A stretch of DNA of 64,000 nt from Paenibacillus catalpae (GTDB lineage Bacteria; Bacillota; Bacilli; Paenibacillales; Paenibacillaceae), in assembly GCF_900112695.1 (NCBI RefSeq), contig NZ_FOMT01000004.1:186001-250000 (forward strand). The letters run 5' to 3'. The notes under the pieces are model-generated. The model did not search any database, had not been told where the DNA came from, and was given only the letters and a program-made list of their open reading frames with translations. The position numbers and the translations under genes were made by a program. This document shows, one piece after another, positions 33,418 to 41,466 of this stretch (its first letter is position 1; each line of letters starts with the position of its first letter).

Positions 33418-34449
33418 TTATTGGGACAGCTTCTCAAGATAGCTGGAAACGACATGATCCTGGAAGCTAACCTTATTCTTAATGAAGCCGTTGCTGAGCA
33501 GGAGCTCCGACGACTTCTGCTGCGCATCCAGCTCTTCCTGCGAGTACGCACGAAGACTAGGGGCGGAGCTTGTAAGCAATGCTTTCACAACACCTGCATC
33601 AATCTTCTTCAAATCCGCATAGGTCTGAACCGCTTCGTCGGTATTGGCATTCTGCCAATCAATCGCTTGCTTATATACTTTCAGGAACGCCGTTACAAGC
33701 TCAGGATTGCTCTTCGCAAAATCCGTTCTTGCAATAGCAGATACCGGTGCGGCAATTCCTTCATTGGCTCCCGCGATAACAGCCGCTTTACCCGACGCTG
33801 TCTCCTTCGTGGTATAAGGGTCCCAGGTTACCCAGGCATCCACCTTGCCGGTCTCGAATGCCGGCAGCGCATCCTCCGGCTGCAGAGCGATAAGATTGAC
33901 ATCCTTGTCGCTCAGCCCATACTTCTCCAGCACCTTCAGCAGAAACACATGTGCCGTCGTTCCTTTGGCAACGGCTATCGACTTACCCTTCAGATCTTCC
34001 ACCTTTGCAATACCTTTGTCCTTTGGCGTAATAATCGAGTTCGACAGCTTACCATCGCTGAGAAGGGCAATTACCTCAAACGGCAGGTTCGCCGACAAAC
34101 CGGAGATTGTAGCGCCATCCCCCAGGAAAGACAGATCCACGCGCTTCGAGGCAAGTGATTCGAGCAGCGGAGGCCCGCTCTGGAATTCACTCCAGCTTAC
34201 ATCGGCGTTCAGCTTCTTGAATTCTTCCTCCAGCCAACCCTTTTCTCTGGCCAGCAGGAGCGGCGTTAATCCTCCGTTAATCGCAACGTTGACCGTGATA
34301 TGCGGCCGTTCCGTTGCTCCGGCATTCGAAGCTGATCCCGCTTCGGATTTCGCATTTGAATCCTTGCTGCCGCAGCCGCCCAGCACCGTAACCAGTGCTA
34401 TAACCGACAACGCCGTAATCGTAAGCGTACGCAACTTGTTTCTCTTCAT
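33418..34449 (-). CDS. ssuA: Aliphatic sulfonate-binding lipoprotein
   Basis: A 343-residue solute-binding protein. ATG 34449 (MKRNKL) lies 9 bases after GGAG, with AGGGAG just before it. The signal peptide ends in a lipobox (VTVLGGCGS). The SsuA/TauA family pattern is clear: GLTPLLLAREKGWLEEEFKK, then WSEFQSGPPLLESLASKRVD, then AVAKGTTAHVFLLKVLEKYG, then DAWVTWDPYTTKE. It supplies the SsuBC permease complex, whose genes form a separate operon 2.5 kb away with a leader of the same design. Confidence 0.92.
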   Translation of the reverse strand: MKRNKLRTLTITALSVIALVTVLGGCGSKDSNAKSEAGSASNAGATERPHITVNVAINGGLTPLLLAREKGWLEEEFKKLNADVSWSEFQSGPPLLESLASKRVDLSFLGDGATISGLSANLPFEVIALLSDGKLSNSIITPKDKGIAKVEDLKGKSIAVAKGTTAHVFLLKVLEKYGLSDKDVNLIALQPEDALPAFETGKVDAWVTWDPYTTKETASGKAAVIAGANEGIAAPVSAIARTDFAKSNPELVTAFLKVYKQAIDWQNANTDEAVQTYADLKKIDAGVVKALLTSSAPSLRAYSQEELDAQQKSSELLLSNGFIKNKVSFQDHVVSSYLEKLSQ

Positions 34450-34505
34450 AAGCTCCAACTCCCTTAATATAAGTTTATTTATATGTTTAATCGGATTTAG
34501 AGAAA

Positions 34506-34584
34506 TAAAAAAATTCGCTTCCATTAACCGTCCCTGTTAGCAAGGTAGGTTACGAAAGCGAATCTCCGGTCGACCAGTCGATTC
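34506..34584 (-). promoter_or_regulatory. ssuA leader attenuator: bulged hairpin overlapping an intrinsic terminator
   Basis: Minus strand: hairpin GAATC-GA-CTGG-TCGA-CCGG-A-GATTC (34584-34560). Its 3' arm GATTC is also the 5' arm of a terminator (AGATTCGCTT at 34565-34556 pairs with AAGCGAAT at 34520-34513, then seven T). A TAACC/GGTTA inner helix extends the terminator. The two folds exclude each other. Confidence 0.65.
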
Positions 34585-34595
34585 TCTATTCTCTT

Positions 34596-34623
34596 ATTAT
34601 GAACAAACTGATAAAGTGATCAA
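34596..34623 (-). promoter_or_regulatory. Candidate ssuA promoter
   Basis: On the minus strand, TTGATC (34623-34618), a 16-base spacer, CATAAT (34601-34596). Transcription would start near 34589, five bases before the leader hairpin. Confidence 0.5.
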
Positions 34624-34696
34624 TTTGTCATTTGGTGATTCTGATATTACCAGCTGCCTTTTGGACTGTCAACCACTTTTTTCTTATTATTCCAAT

Positions 34697-35299
34697 TTAT
34701 TTACTAGGATTATTTACAACCAACCTAAGCATGATGTCTATGACAAGATCGGAAGGCTCGCCAAATCCGCGATACTCCCACATGGCCGTATTATGGAACA
34801 GCGTCAGCAAAAGCGTTGCCAGCTCAACCGGATTACCTTCGGCAATCGTCCCTTCTGCTTGACCGTCACGCAAAATATCCGCGAGAAGATCGCGGTTCAG
34901 ATGAACATTCCGGTGTATGGCTTCCTTTTCCTCCGGACTTAACACCTCTGTTGCCTGCGCCTGCAGCACAACCCAATACATCGTTCCGGTCCTGCTGCTG
35001 TGCATATATTGGCTGATCAGCCATCTCAGCTTATCAATGACCGTGCCGCTGCCTACCCGCGCTTCCTTCAATAATTCTGTGTACCTTTCTTGCGAGGACT
35101 GTACAAGCACCGTCAGAATCTCTTCTTTGGATTCAAAAAAATTATAAACATGACCGTAGCTTAATCCTGCTTCGGTCGCGATATCCGATATTTTCGCCAC
35201 TGCTACGCCACGCTTCGTAAATACCGACGCAGCTGCCGTTAAGATCTGATTGCGTCGCAGCTCCCTCTGCTGCTGATCCTTGATGACATTCCTGGCCAT
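34697..35299 (-). CDS. TetR-family regulator of the sulfonate region
   Basis: A 200-residue repressor. ATG 35299 follows AAAGGAG at about 9 bases; an ATG at 35320 is less good. The N-terminal helix-turn-helix reads NQILTAAASVFTKRGVAVAK, then ISDIATEAGLSYGHVYNFFE. The C-terminal ligand domain is helical and diverse. It lies on the same strand just upstream of the ssuA promoter. A perfect 12-base palindrome TCGACTGGTCGA occurs in the ssuA leader and an imperfect version in the ssuB leader, so it could bind there. That is a competing explanation to RNA attenuation. Confidence 0.85.
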   Translation of the reverse strand: MARNVIKDQQQRELRRNQILTAAASVFTKRGVAVAKISDIATEAGLSYGHVYNFFESKEEILTVLVQSSQERYTELLKEARVGSGTVIDKLRWLISQYMHSSRTGTMYWVVLQAQATEVLSPEEKEAIHRNVHLNRDLLADILRDGQAEGTIAEGNPVELATLLLTLFHNTAMWEYRGFGEPSDLVIDIMLRLVVNNPSK

Positions 35300-35415
35300 G
35301 GTGTTTGCTCCTTTTAACAACTGATCCTCTCATGAGGTTCTCATACGCTCATTCCTGTTTTCTTCTCATTTCTGTTAGAATGGATAGGCATGAGCAATTA
35401 ATCGGGGGTTAATAA

Positions 35416-36207
35416 ATGAATTATATTATTCTGGATATTGAATTTAACGGACGCAAATTCGCAAGCGACCTTCCTATGGAAGTCATTGAGATTGGCGCCG
35501 TGCGGCTGAATGCCGAGCTTCAGCAGACCGATATTTTTTCTTCTCTGATCAAGCCGGTCTACTTCTCCAAGCTGAATTCCTTCATTAAGAAAAAAACAGG
35601 CATTCCGCAGGAAGAAATTGATATAGCACCACGATTTCCGCATGTCATCGGCGAATTCATCAAGTGGCTGGACCGCGGCGAGCAGTTTATAATCCTGACT
35701 TGGGGCGGCGAAGACCTGAAGCGGATTATCTATGATACTCGGATGCACAAACTGGACGATGCCTTCTGGCTGTCTATCGATTATCTGGACCTTCTAAAGG
35801 GCTATCTTCGCTATAAAAATGTTACAAATGACGTCAGCGTAGAAGCCGCATTAGCCGACCTTAATCTGGTCTCCGAAGGCAATGCCCACCGCGCCTTGGA
35901 CGATGCAATTATGACGGCAGATGTGTTCCGCGCCGTGTTTGACCATCTGGATTTTGACACCTATAAGCAAAAATATAAGGATCTCTACACCAATGCGAAG
36001 GAACGCCGACTTGTCAAAAATGCCGTTCGCGCCATGCGTGCCCAAAAGGCAGCCCCCACCTGGGAACTGCTAGTGAGCAAGCATTTGGAAGGCAAGGTAA
36101 CCATGACGGACCCACGCAAGGAAGCCGAGCTGAAGGAGTATTTCGAAGCGGAAGCAGCCAAGCTGCCCCCCCGTCCAATCCCGCCGCAGAGCCCTGCCAG
36201 TCATTAA
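35416..36207 (+). CDS. DEDDh 3'-5' exonuclease (KapD-like)
   Basis: A 263-residue protein with an RNase T/epsilon-type exonuclease domain: Exo I YIILDIEFNG (Asp7, Glu9), Exo II around ILTWGGEDLKRIIYD, Exo III HRALDDAIMTADVF (His and Asp). All catalytic residues appear present. It resembles B. subtilis KapD and other stand-alone exonucleases. The natural substrate, RNA or DNA, is unclear. The C-terminal 60 residues are charged and Pro-rich. It converges on ssuC with a single base between stop codons and no visible terminator. Confidence 0.85.
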   Translation: MNYIILDIEFNGRKFASDLPMEVIEIGAVRLNAELQQTDIFSSLIKPVYFSKLNSFIKKKTGIPQEEIDIAPRFPHVIGEFIKWLDRGEQFIILTWGGEDLKRIIYDTRMHKLDDAFWLSIDYLDLLKGYLRYKNVTNDVSVEAALADLNLVSEGNAHRALDDAIMTADVFRAVFDHLDFDTYKQKYKDLYTNAKERRLVKNAVRAMRAQKAAPTWELLVSKHLEGKVTMTDPRKEAELKEYFEAEAAKLPPRPIPPQSPASH

Positions 36208-36208
36208 A

Positions 36209-37072
36209 TTAACCTTTATAGCTGTCCCGCCATTTGAGCAGACGGCGCTCCAGTACCCGTACAAGCGAGTCCGTGAGTTTGCCTACGGCAGCAAATAGGA
36301 TAATACCGATAAACACAACCTCCGTACGCATAAACGACCGGGCATCCTGGATCAAGTAACCGATGCCCCGGTCGGCACCCATCAGTTCGGCCACTACCAG
36401 CACCAGCCACGCAATACTGATCGAGAGCCGAAGCCCCAGAAGCACATTTGGCATCGCTGCCGGAAGGACAAGCCGGATCATCTGATTCAGCCGTTTGAAC
36501 TCCAATACCCGCGCAACGTCAAACAGCTTGGAATCGACATTCCGTACGCCAAGAAACGTATTAACGTACAGCGGGAAAAACGCACCTAGAGCAATCAGCA
36601 GGATTTTCGACGTCTCCCCAAATCCGAACCATAAAATAAACAGGGGCGTAATCGCCAGCAGCGGCACGGTACGGATCATTTGAACCGTAGGATCGATAAT
36701 TTCCTCGACCCTGTTGAACATACCCACCGCCAGACCAAAGATAAGCCCCAGGCTGCCGCCAAGCAGGAAGCCAAGCAGCGCTCTAAGCACGCTAATCTCC
36801 AGATGACGGAACAGCTCGCCCGAGACGATCATGTCATAGAACTCTTTGACGATGGAAGAAGGAGCCGGGAACAGCATCGGATCCACAATCCCCGTCCCGC
36901 TTACATACTGCCAGCCTCCTACGATAATAAGCGGCAGCAGGCTGCCCGTCAGAAGCTTTCTTCCTTTGAAGTCCCCCTGCTTCCTCGTCGCGCGAATAGC
37001 AGCTGCCGGTTTTGATGCAACCGGGGACGGCTTAACTCCTTTTAAGGCTTCGGTTGTAAGATTATTAGACAT
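36209..37072 (-). CDS. ssuC: Aliphatic sulfonate ABC transporter permease
   Basis: A 287-residue permease with six predicted helices (ISVLRALLGFLLGGSLGLIF, then TVPLLAITPLFILWFGFGET). The ATPase-contact loop around DVARVLEFKRLNQMIRLVLP is characteristic of the SsuC/TauC/NitB family. An N-terminal Pro/Ala/Lys stretch of about 40 residues precedes helix 1. AAAGGA precedes ATG 37072. It is the second gene of the ssuBC operon but lies 565 bases from ssuB, an unusual distance filled by two tandem repeat arrays. Confidence 0.93.
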   Translation of the reverse strand: MSNNLTTEALKGVKPSPVASKPAAAIRATRKQGDFKGRKLLTGSLLPLIIVGGWQYVSGTGIVDPMLFPAPSSIVKEFYDMIVSGELFRHLEISVLRALLGFLLGGSLGLIFGLAVGMFNRVEEIIDPTVQMIRTVPLLAITPLFILWFGFGETSKILLIALGAFFPLYVNTFLGVRNVDSKLFDVARVLEFKRLNQMIRLVLPAAMPNVLLGLRLSISIAWLVLVVAELMGADRGIGYLIQDARSFMRTEVVFIGIILFAAVGKLTDSLVRVLERRLLKWRDSYKG

Positions 37073-37091
37073 AATTAAATCATCCTTTCTA

Positions 37092-37307
37092 GGCTCCGGT
37101 TGGGCGCTCCGGTTGTTGGGTCGATTGTTCCTTGCGGTTTGTTCCGCGCTCCGGTTGGCGCTCCGGTTGTTCGGTCGATTGCTCCTTGCGGTTTGTTCCG
37201 CGCTCCGGTTGGCGCTCCGGTTGTTCGGTCGATTGCTCCTTGCGGTTTGTTCTGCGCTCCGGTTGGCGCTCCGGTTGTTCGGTCGATTGTTCCTTGCGGT
37301 TTGTTCC
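37092..37307. repeat. Tandem array of 54-bp units between ssuB and ssuC
   Basis: Four units starting at 37092, 37146, 37200 and 37254. Each contains GCGCTCCGGTTG twice and then a 30-base segment ending TGCGGTTTGTTCC. The period is 18 codons, so several frames stay open. The minus-strand frame (GTG 37352 to stop 37089, 87 codons) would repeat GTNRKEQSTEQPERQPER and ends 16 bases before ssuC. No good ribosome-binding site is seen, so I do not call it a gene. Confidence 0.9.
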
Positions 37308-37332
37308 TTGATTAGACGAGTTCATATGTTGG

Positions 37333-37640
37333 AACAAACACGCAATAGTCACACTCGACCCAACAACCTACGCTGACCGCTAAACAAACACGCAATAGTC
37401 ACACTAGGGCCGAAACAACCTACGCTAACCGCTAAACAAACACGCAATAGTCACACTAGGGCCGAAACAACCTCCGCTAACCGCTAAACAAACACGCAAT
37501 AGTAACATTAGGGCCAAAGCAACCTCTGCTAACCGCTAAACAAACACGTAATAGATACACTCGGCCAAACAACCTCCGCTGACCGCTAAACAAACACCAC
37601 AGTAGTCTCGCTCGGCCGAAACAATCTCCGCTATCACTAG
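37333..37640. repeat. Tandem array of 50-52-bp units directly after ssuB
   Basis: Six units, at 37333, 37383, 37435, 37487, 37539 and 37589. The consensus starts AACAAACACGCAATAGTCAC and continues ACTAGGGCCGAAACAACCT, then ACGCTAACCGCTA. Divergence grows toward ssuB, whose stop lies inside the last unit. The whole unit is conserved, so there are no CRISPR-like spacers. Confidence 0.9.
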
Positions 37641-38407
37641 ATTGTGTAAGACTCTTTTTCGGGTTCCTCATGATCGAGGGCTCGCAGGACCAGGGTGCGA
37701 AGATCCTGGAACGCAGTGCCCGTTCTTTTCCGAGGGAAAGGCAGATCGATTGGCACGATTGTTTTGATCCGGCCGGGACGTGCGTCCAGCACGATAACCC
37801 GGTGCGAGAGAAAGACCGCTTCATCGATATCATGGGTCACAAACAGCATCGTTGTGCGGTTCTCCCGCCAAATATCAAGAAGCGCCTCCTGCATATGGCT
37901 GCGGGTGAACGCATCGAGCGCGCCAAACGGCTCATCGAGCAGCAGCACCTTCGGATTGCGGAGCAAAGCTCTTGCAATAGCCACCCGTTGGGACATGCCC
38001 CCTGACAGCTGCTTCGGATAAGCTTTCTCGAAGCCTTGCAGTTTGACCAGCTTGATCAGCTCATCTACTTTCCTCCGGACATCGGGATTACGAAGGGACA
38101 GATCCGCGGCAATGTTCTTCTCAACCGTCAGCCATGGGAATAAACGATGCTCCTGAAAAATAAACCCTTTCTCCTGAGAAGGCTTCTTCACTTGCTCCCC
38201 TTCCAGTAGAACACGGCCTTCAATATCGATATCAAGACCCGCTACAATCTTGAGCAGCGTGCTTTTCCCGCAGCCGCTTGGCCCGATGATCGATACAATC
38301 TCCCCTTGATTAATGGTCAGCTTCAGCCGGTCCAGAACCGGAACTGCTTCACCCGATGAATGGAAGGTTTTGCTCACATCTACAATTTCCAATAATGCCG
38401 TTGACAT
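37637..38407 (-). CDS. ssuB: Aliphatic sulfonate ABC transporter ATP-binding protein
   Basis: A 256-residue ATPase. ATG 38407 follows AGGAGG at 8-9 bases, better than ATG 38440. It shows Walker A GPSGCGKS, the Q-loop ([17 protein letters not shown]), signature LSGGMSQRV, Walker [12 protein letters not shown] and the switch His ([10 protein letters not shown]). Length and ending match SsuB/TauB. It energises SsuC for sulfonate uptake together with SsuA. It has a sigma-A promoter (38603-38631) and an attenuator-like leader (38484-38550). Confidence 0.94.
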   Translation of the reverse strand: MSTALLEIVDVSKTFHSSGEAVPVLDRLKLTINQGEIVSIIGPSGCGKSTLLKIVAGLDIDIEGRVLLEGEQVKKPSQEKGFIFQEHRLFPWLTVEKNIAADLSLRNPDVRRKVDELIKLVKLQGFEKAYPKQLSGGMSQRVAIARALLRNPKVLLLDEPFGALDAFTRSHMQEALLDIWRENRTTMLFVTHDIDEAVFLSHRVIVLDARPGRIKTIVPIDLPFPRKRTGTAFQDLRTLVLRALDHEEPEKESYTI

Positions 38408-38483
38408 AGCCGGCACCTCCTCAAATTTTGGTTGCTTCACTCGATTTTAAATTTTCGCATTGGAATAGTGGGAATTAGGGTAT

Positions 38484-38550
38484 AAAAAAAGATCCAATGG
38501 CAGCCTTATACAGGCATTCCCATTGAATCTCTGGTTGGTCCAGTCGATTC
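38484..38550 (-). promoter_or_regulatory. ssuB leader attenuator: bulged hairpin overlapping an intrinsic terminator
   Basis: Minus strand: hairpin GAATC-GA-CTGG-ACCAA-CCAG-A-GATTC (38550-38525). Its 3' arm lies inside AGATTCAATGG (38530-38520), which pairs over 11 positions with CCATTGGATCT (38500-38490) to form a terminator with an inner GCCT/AGGC helix and a seven-base T-run. The architecture is the same as in the ssuA leader. Confidence 0.7.
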
Positions 38551-38602
38551 GATCTCGATTTGACAGACTGACATTTTCGTCAATCCGTATCTGTTGTTAC
38601 TG

Positions 38603-38631
38603 ATCATAGCGAGAAAGCAAAGGACTGTCAA
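38603..38631 (-). promoter_or_regulatory. ssuB promoter
   Basis: TTGACA (38631-38626), a 17-base spacer and TATGAT (38608-38603) on the minus strand, a near-consensus sigma-A promoter. The start near 38596 leaves about 46 bases before the leader hairpin. Confidence 0.75.
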
Positions 38632-38752
38632 TCGTTTTTTTCAGCGATAATCGCAGGAAACAAAAGTTACAAATTGCTCCCTTTCCCCACCTGTAGTAGT
38701 ATTACTTGTTGGGGTTTTTATTCTATTTTATTGCATGGGAGAAGTATCATTC

Positions 38753-39631
38753 ATGAATCGCGCATCCAAGTCTTTCTCCGCCTACGAGTTCCTCTATATC
38801 GTCGGCATTATTGCCATCTCGTTCTCATCCATCTTCATCAAGTGGTCGAGCGCCGAGCCATCGGTTATCGGCATGTACCGCCTGTATTTGACTATCCTGA
38901 TCATGCTTCCCCTTGCCTGGAAATATAAACAGGAGCTGCTCTTCCATACGTTCCGCCAGCTTCTGCTGCTATTCGCCTCGGGAGTTATGCTCGCCCTGCA
39001 TTTCCTGCTGTGGATGTCATCGCTGAACTACACGACGGTAGCAAGCTCAACAATCTTCCTGGCGCTGGAACCAGTTTTGGTCATGCTTGGCTCTTATCTG
39101 ATCTTCAAAACCAAAGCAAACAAGATCATGCTGATCGGCATGGGCATTGCGATGGTCGGCACCGTGATCATTGGTTCAAGCGACCTTGCGCTGTCAAAAG
39201 AAGCCTTATACGGCGATGTGTTGTCGATTCTGGGGACGATTGCCGTAGCGATTCATATGCTCATTGGCAAACAGCTGCGAAGCACCACAAGCGCTTTTGC
39301 CTATAACTTCCTGGTGTTTGCGATTGCCGCTACGACCCTTGCCGTCTATAACCTCATACAAGGTTATCCGTTTACCGGCTACAGCAAGAACGAATGGGGC
39401 ATTTTCCTGCTGCTGGCGATTGTACCAACGTTGTTCGGCCACTATCTGTTCAACTGGCTGCTGAAGTATATGAATGCCACGGCCGTCTCCATGTCTGTGC
39501 TGGGTGAGCCGGTCATCGCGTCGCTTCTGGCGTGGGCGCTGCTCAAGGAGGCGCTGACCGGCTGGCAGCTTGGGGCGGGTATGGTCATTTTGTTTGGAGT
39601 TTGGCTATTTATGCGTCATGGCAAGGAGTAA
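38753..39631 (+). CDS. EamA-family (drug/metabolite) transporter
   Basis: A 292-residue membrane protein with ten predicted helices in two EamA halves (YIVGIIAISFSSIFIKWSSA at the start of half one, GDVLSILGTIAVAIHMLIGK at the start of half two). It has the ending LGEPVIASLLAWALLKEALT, the usual family motif. ATG 38753 lies 8 bases after GGGAGAAG; ATG 38735 would place that site inside the gene. It exports or imports small metabolites. Specificity is unknown. It is divergent from ssuB, and the 345-base gap between them holds both promoters and no gene. Confidence 0.9.
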   Translation: MNRASKSFSAYEFLYIVGIIAISFSSIFIKWSSAEPSVIGMYRLYLTILIMLPLAWKYKQELLFHTFRQLLLLFASGVMLALHFLLWMSSLNYTTVASSTIFLALEPVLVMLGSYLIFKTKANKIMLIGMGIAMVGTVIIGSSDLALSKEALYGDVLSILGTIAVAIHMLIGKQLRSTTSAFAYNFLVFAIAATTLAVYNLIQGYPFTGYSKNEWGIFLLLAIVPTLFGHYLFNWLLKYMNATAVSMSVLGEPVIASLLAWALLKEALTGWQLGAGMVILFGVWLFMRHGKE

Positions 39632-39784
39632 CTTTCTCACTAGCGAAGCGCCTGCCTTTGTCTTCCCTTTGCAAAATTCAAAAATTTATTCAAGCAAAGG
39701 GAAGACAACAGAAGCTGTAACACCGAATGTGCAGACAGCTGTTCAATGATGTTTTCAGATTCGATGTATGATATGACGACCTTT

Positions 39785-40537
39785 CTACCGGCAGTAAGCC
39801 ACAACCTTATCGTAGGAGAGAGTGCCTCCAAAGATATCAAGCGCGCTGCCGATCGTGATGTCGAGCTTGCCGTCCGTCAGACGACGGAAGAGATCCAGAT
39901 CCTCGAACGACCTGGCGCCTCCGGCATACGTGGTTGGGATCCGTACCCAATCCGCGAGCTGCTTCACGAGGCTTTCCAGAATGCCTGTCCGTTTCCCCTC
40001 CACGTCTACCGCATGAACAAGAAACTCGCTGCAATACGATTCCAGCTCACGAAGATTCGCTTCGTTCACCTGGAAGCTGCTGAACGTGCGCCATTGATTC
40101 GTTACGACATGCCAGCTTCCGTCCTTTTGCTTGCAACTCAGATCGATAACGAGCTTGTCCTTGCCGACCTCGGAGACAATTTTGCTCAGGTTGTCCATAT
40201 TCAGCTCGCCATCTCGGAAAATATAAGAAGTGACGATCACCTGCGAAGCACCTGCCTCGAGGTATTTTGCCGCATTCTCTGCCGTAATCCCTCCGCCGAT
40301 CTGCAGGCCTCCCGGGTATTCGCGCAAAGCGGATAATGCCGCCTCTTCATTGCCGCCGCCCAGCATAATCACATGGCCGCCTGTCAGGCCGTCCCGCTTA
40401 AACATCGAAGCATAATACGCCGAGTCATGCTCGGAGACAAAATTTTCAACGACATGCTGCGGATTCACATTAAGCGTCTCCCCAACAATTTGCTTCACTT
40501 TCCCGCTGTGCAGGTCGATACACGGTCTGAACTTCAT
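39785..40537 (-). CDS. hisA: ProFAR isomerase-like protein, eukaryotic HIS6 type
   Basis: A 250-residue TIM barrel. ATG 40537 follows GAGGAG. The sequence MKFRPCIDLHSGKVKQIVG, the insert HDSAYYASMFKRDGLTGGHV, GLQIGGGITAENAAKYLEAG and IDLSCKQKDGSWHVVTNQWR follow the fungal/plant HIS6 pattern, not ordinary bacterial HisA (which begins IPAIDL). The catalytic Asp is in CIDLH and the second in DVEGKRTG. It would isomerise ProFAR to PRFAR in histidine synthesis. No other his genes are near. Whether it replaces or duplicates a bacterial HisA cannot be told from this window. Confidence 0.85.
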   Translation of the reverse strand: MKFRPCIDLHSGKVKQIVGETLNVNPQHVVENFVSEHDSAYYASMFKRDGLTGGHVIMLGGGNEEAALSALREYPGGLQIGGGITAENAAKYLEAGASQVIVTSYIFRDGELNMDNLSKIVSEVGKDKLVIDLSCKQKDGSWHVVTNQWRTFSSFQVNEANLRELESYCSEFLVHAVDVEGKRTGILESLVKQLADWVRIPTTYAGGARSFEDLDLFRRLTDGKLDITIGSALDIFGGTLSYDKVVAYCR

Positions 40538-40689
40538 GCCATCTCCTCTTTCTCCAGTTCTGTCCCTATATTGTAGCAGAATCATCTTGCGGACGTATGC
40601 CGCATAGGCAAATTTTTATGGGCTTCGTAGAAGACAGCATATGTTACACTAGTGAAATAGAGATGATAGACAAAGGAGATTACGGTTGC

Positions 40690-41466
40690 ATGAAGCTTAT
40701 ATCTTGGAACGTTAACGGCCTTCGGGCTTGCGTGAATAAAGGATTTCTGGGTTATTTCAATGAAATGGATGCGGATTTCTTCTGTCTGCAGGAGACAAAG
40801 CTGCAGGAAGGCCAGATCACTCTGGAGCTGGGAGAAAACTATCATATGTTCTGGAATTATGCCGAGAAGAAGGGCTACTCCGGCACGGCGATCTTCACCA
40901 AGCATAAGCCTCTTTCGGTAAGCTACGGCCTTGGCGAAGAAGATGAGGATAACGAGGGACGGGTCATTACTTTGGAGCTTGAAGACTTCTATCTTGTTAC
41001 GGTGTATACGCCAAACGCAAGGCGCGACCTTTCGAGACTGGATTTCCGTCTGGAGTGGGAGGAGATGTTCAGAAGCTATCTTACGAAGCTGGATGAGCAT
41101 AAGCCGGTTATCGTGTGCGGGGACTTAAACGTAGCCCATCAGGAGATCGATCTGAAAAATCCGAAGTCGAACCGCGGCAACTCCGGCTTCACTGACGAGG
41201 AACGGGAGAAAATGACGCGGCTGTTAGACGCCGGATTTATCGATTCCTTCCGCCAGCTGTATCCTGACCGGACGGATGCTTATACCTGGTGGTCCTATAT
41301 GCCAAAAATCCGGGAACGGAATGTCGGCTGGCGTATCGACTATTTCCTTGCTTCTGCAAGACTTGCTCCTTCGATTGTAGACTCCTGCATTGATTCCCTA
41401 GTACTTGGCAGCGATCATTGCCCGGTTGTGCTGACTTTGGATATGACAAAGGGACATGAAGCTTAA
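40690..41466 (+). CDS. exoA: Exodeoxyribonuclease III (AP endonuclease)
   Basis: A 258-residue DNA-repair nuclease of the exonuclease-endonuclease-phosphatase fold. ATG 40690 (MKLISWNVNGLRA) follows AAAGGAG at 11 bases, and longer in-frame starts have no site. Conserved motifs: CLQETKLQ (metal-binding Glu), TVYTPNA, CGDLNVAHQEIDL, TWWSYMP, GWRIDYFLAS and GSDHCPV (catalytic His). It cleaves DNA at abasic sites. Its last 4 bases overlap the end of the converging binding-protein gene. Confidence 0.95.
   Translation: MKLISWNVNGLRACVNKGFLGYFNEMDADFFCLQETKLQEGQITLELGENYHMFWNYAEKKGYSGTAIFTKHKPLSVSYGLGEEDEDNEGRVITLELEDFYLVTVYTPNARRDLSRLDFRLEWEEMFRSYLTKLDEHKPVIVCGDLNVAHQEIDLKNPKSNRGNSGFTDEEREKMTRLLDAGFIDSFRQLYPDRTDAYTWWSYMPKIRERNVGWRIDYFLASARLAPSIVDSCIDSLVLGSDHCPVVLTLDMTKGHEA

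Noticed and set aside
34500-34600. SAM-I (S-box) or T-box riboswitch before ssuA
   Set aside because: None of the conserved S-box or T-box blocks is present, and the leader is too short.
37089-37352. An 87-codon repetitive protein between ssuB and ssuC
   Set aside because: Repeats with a period divisible by three keep several frames open on both strands. The GTG start has no convincing ribosome-binding site. Kept only as a possibility under the repeat array.
37333-37640. Possible CRISPR array from regularly spaced repeats
   Set aside because: The entire 50-52-bp unit is conserved, so there are no variable spacers, and no cas genes are present.
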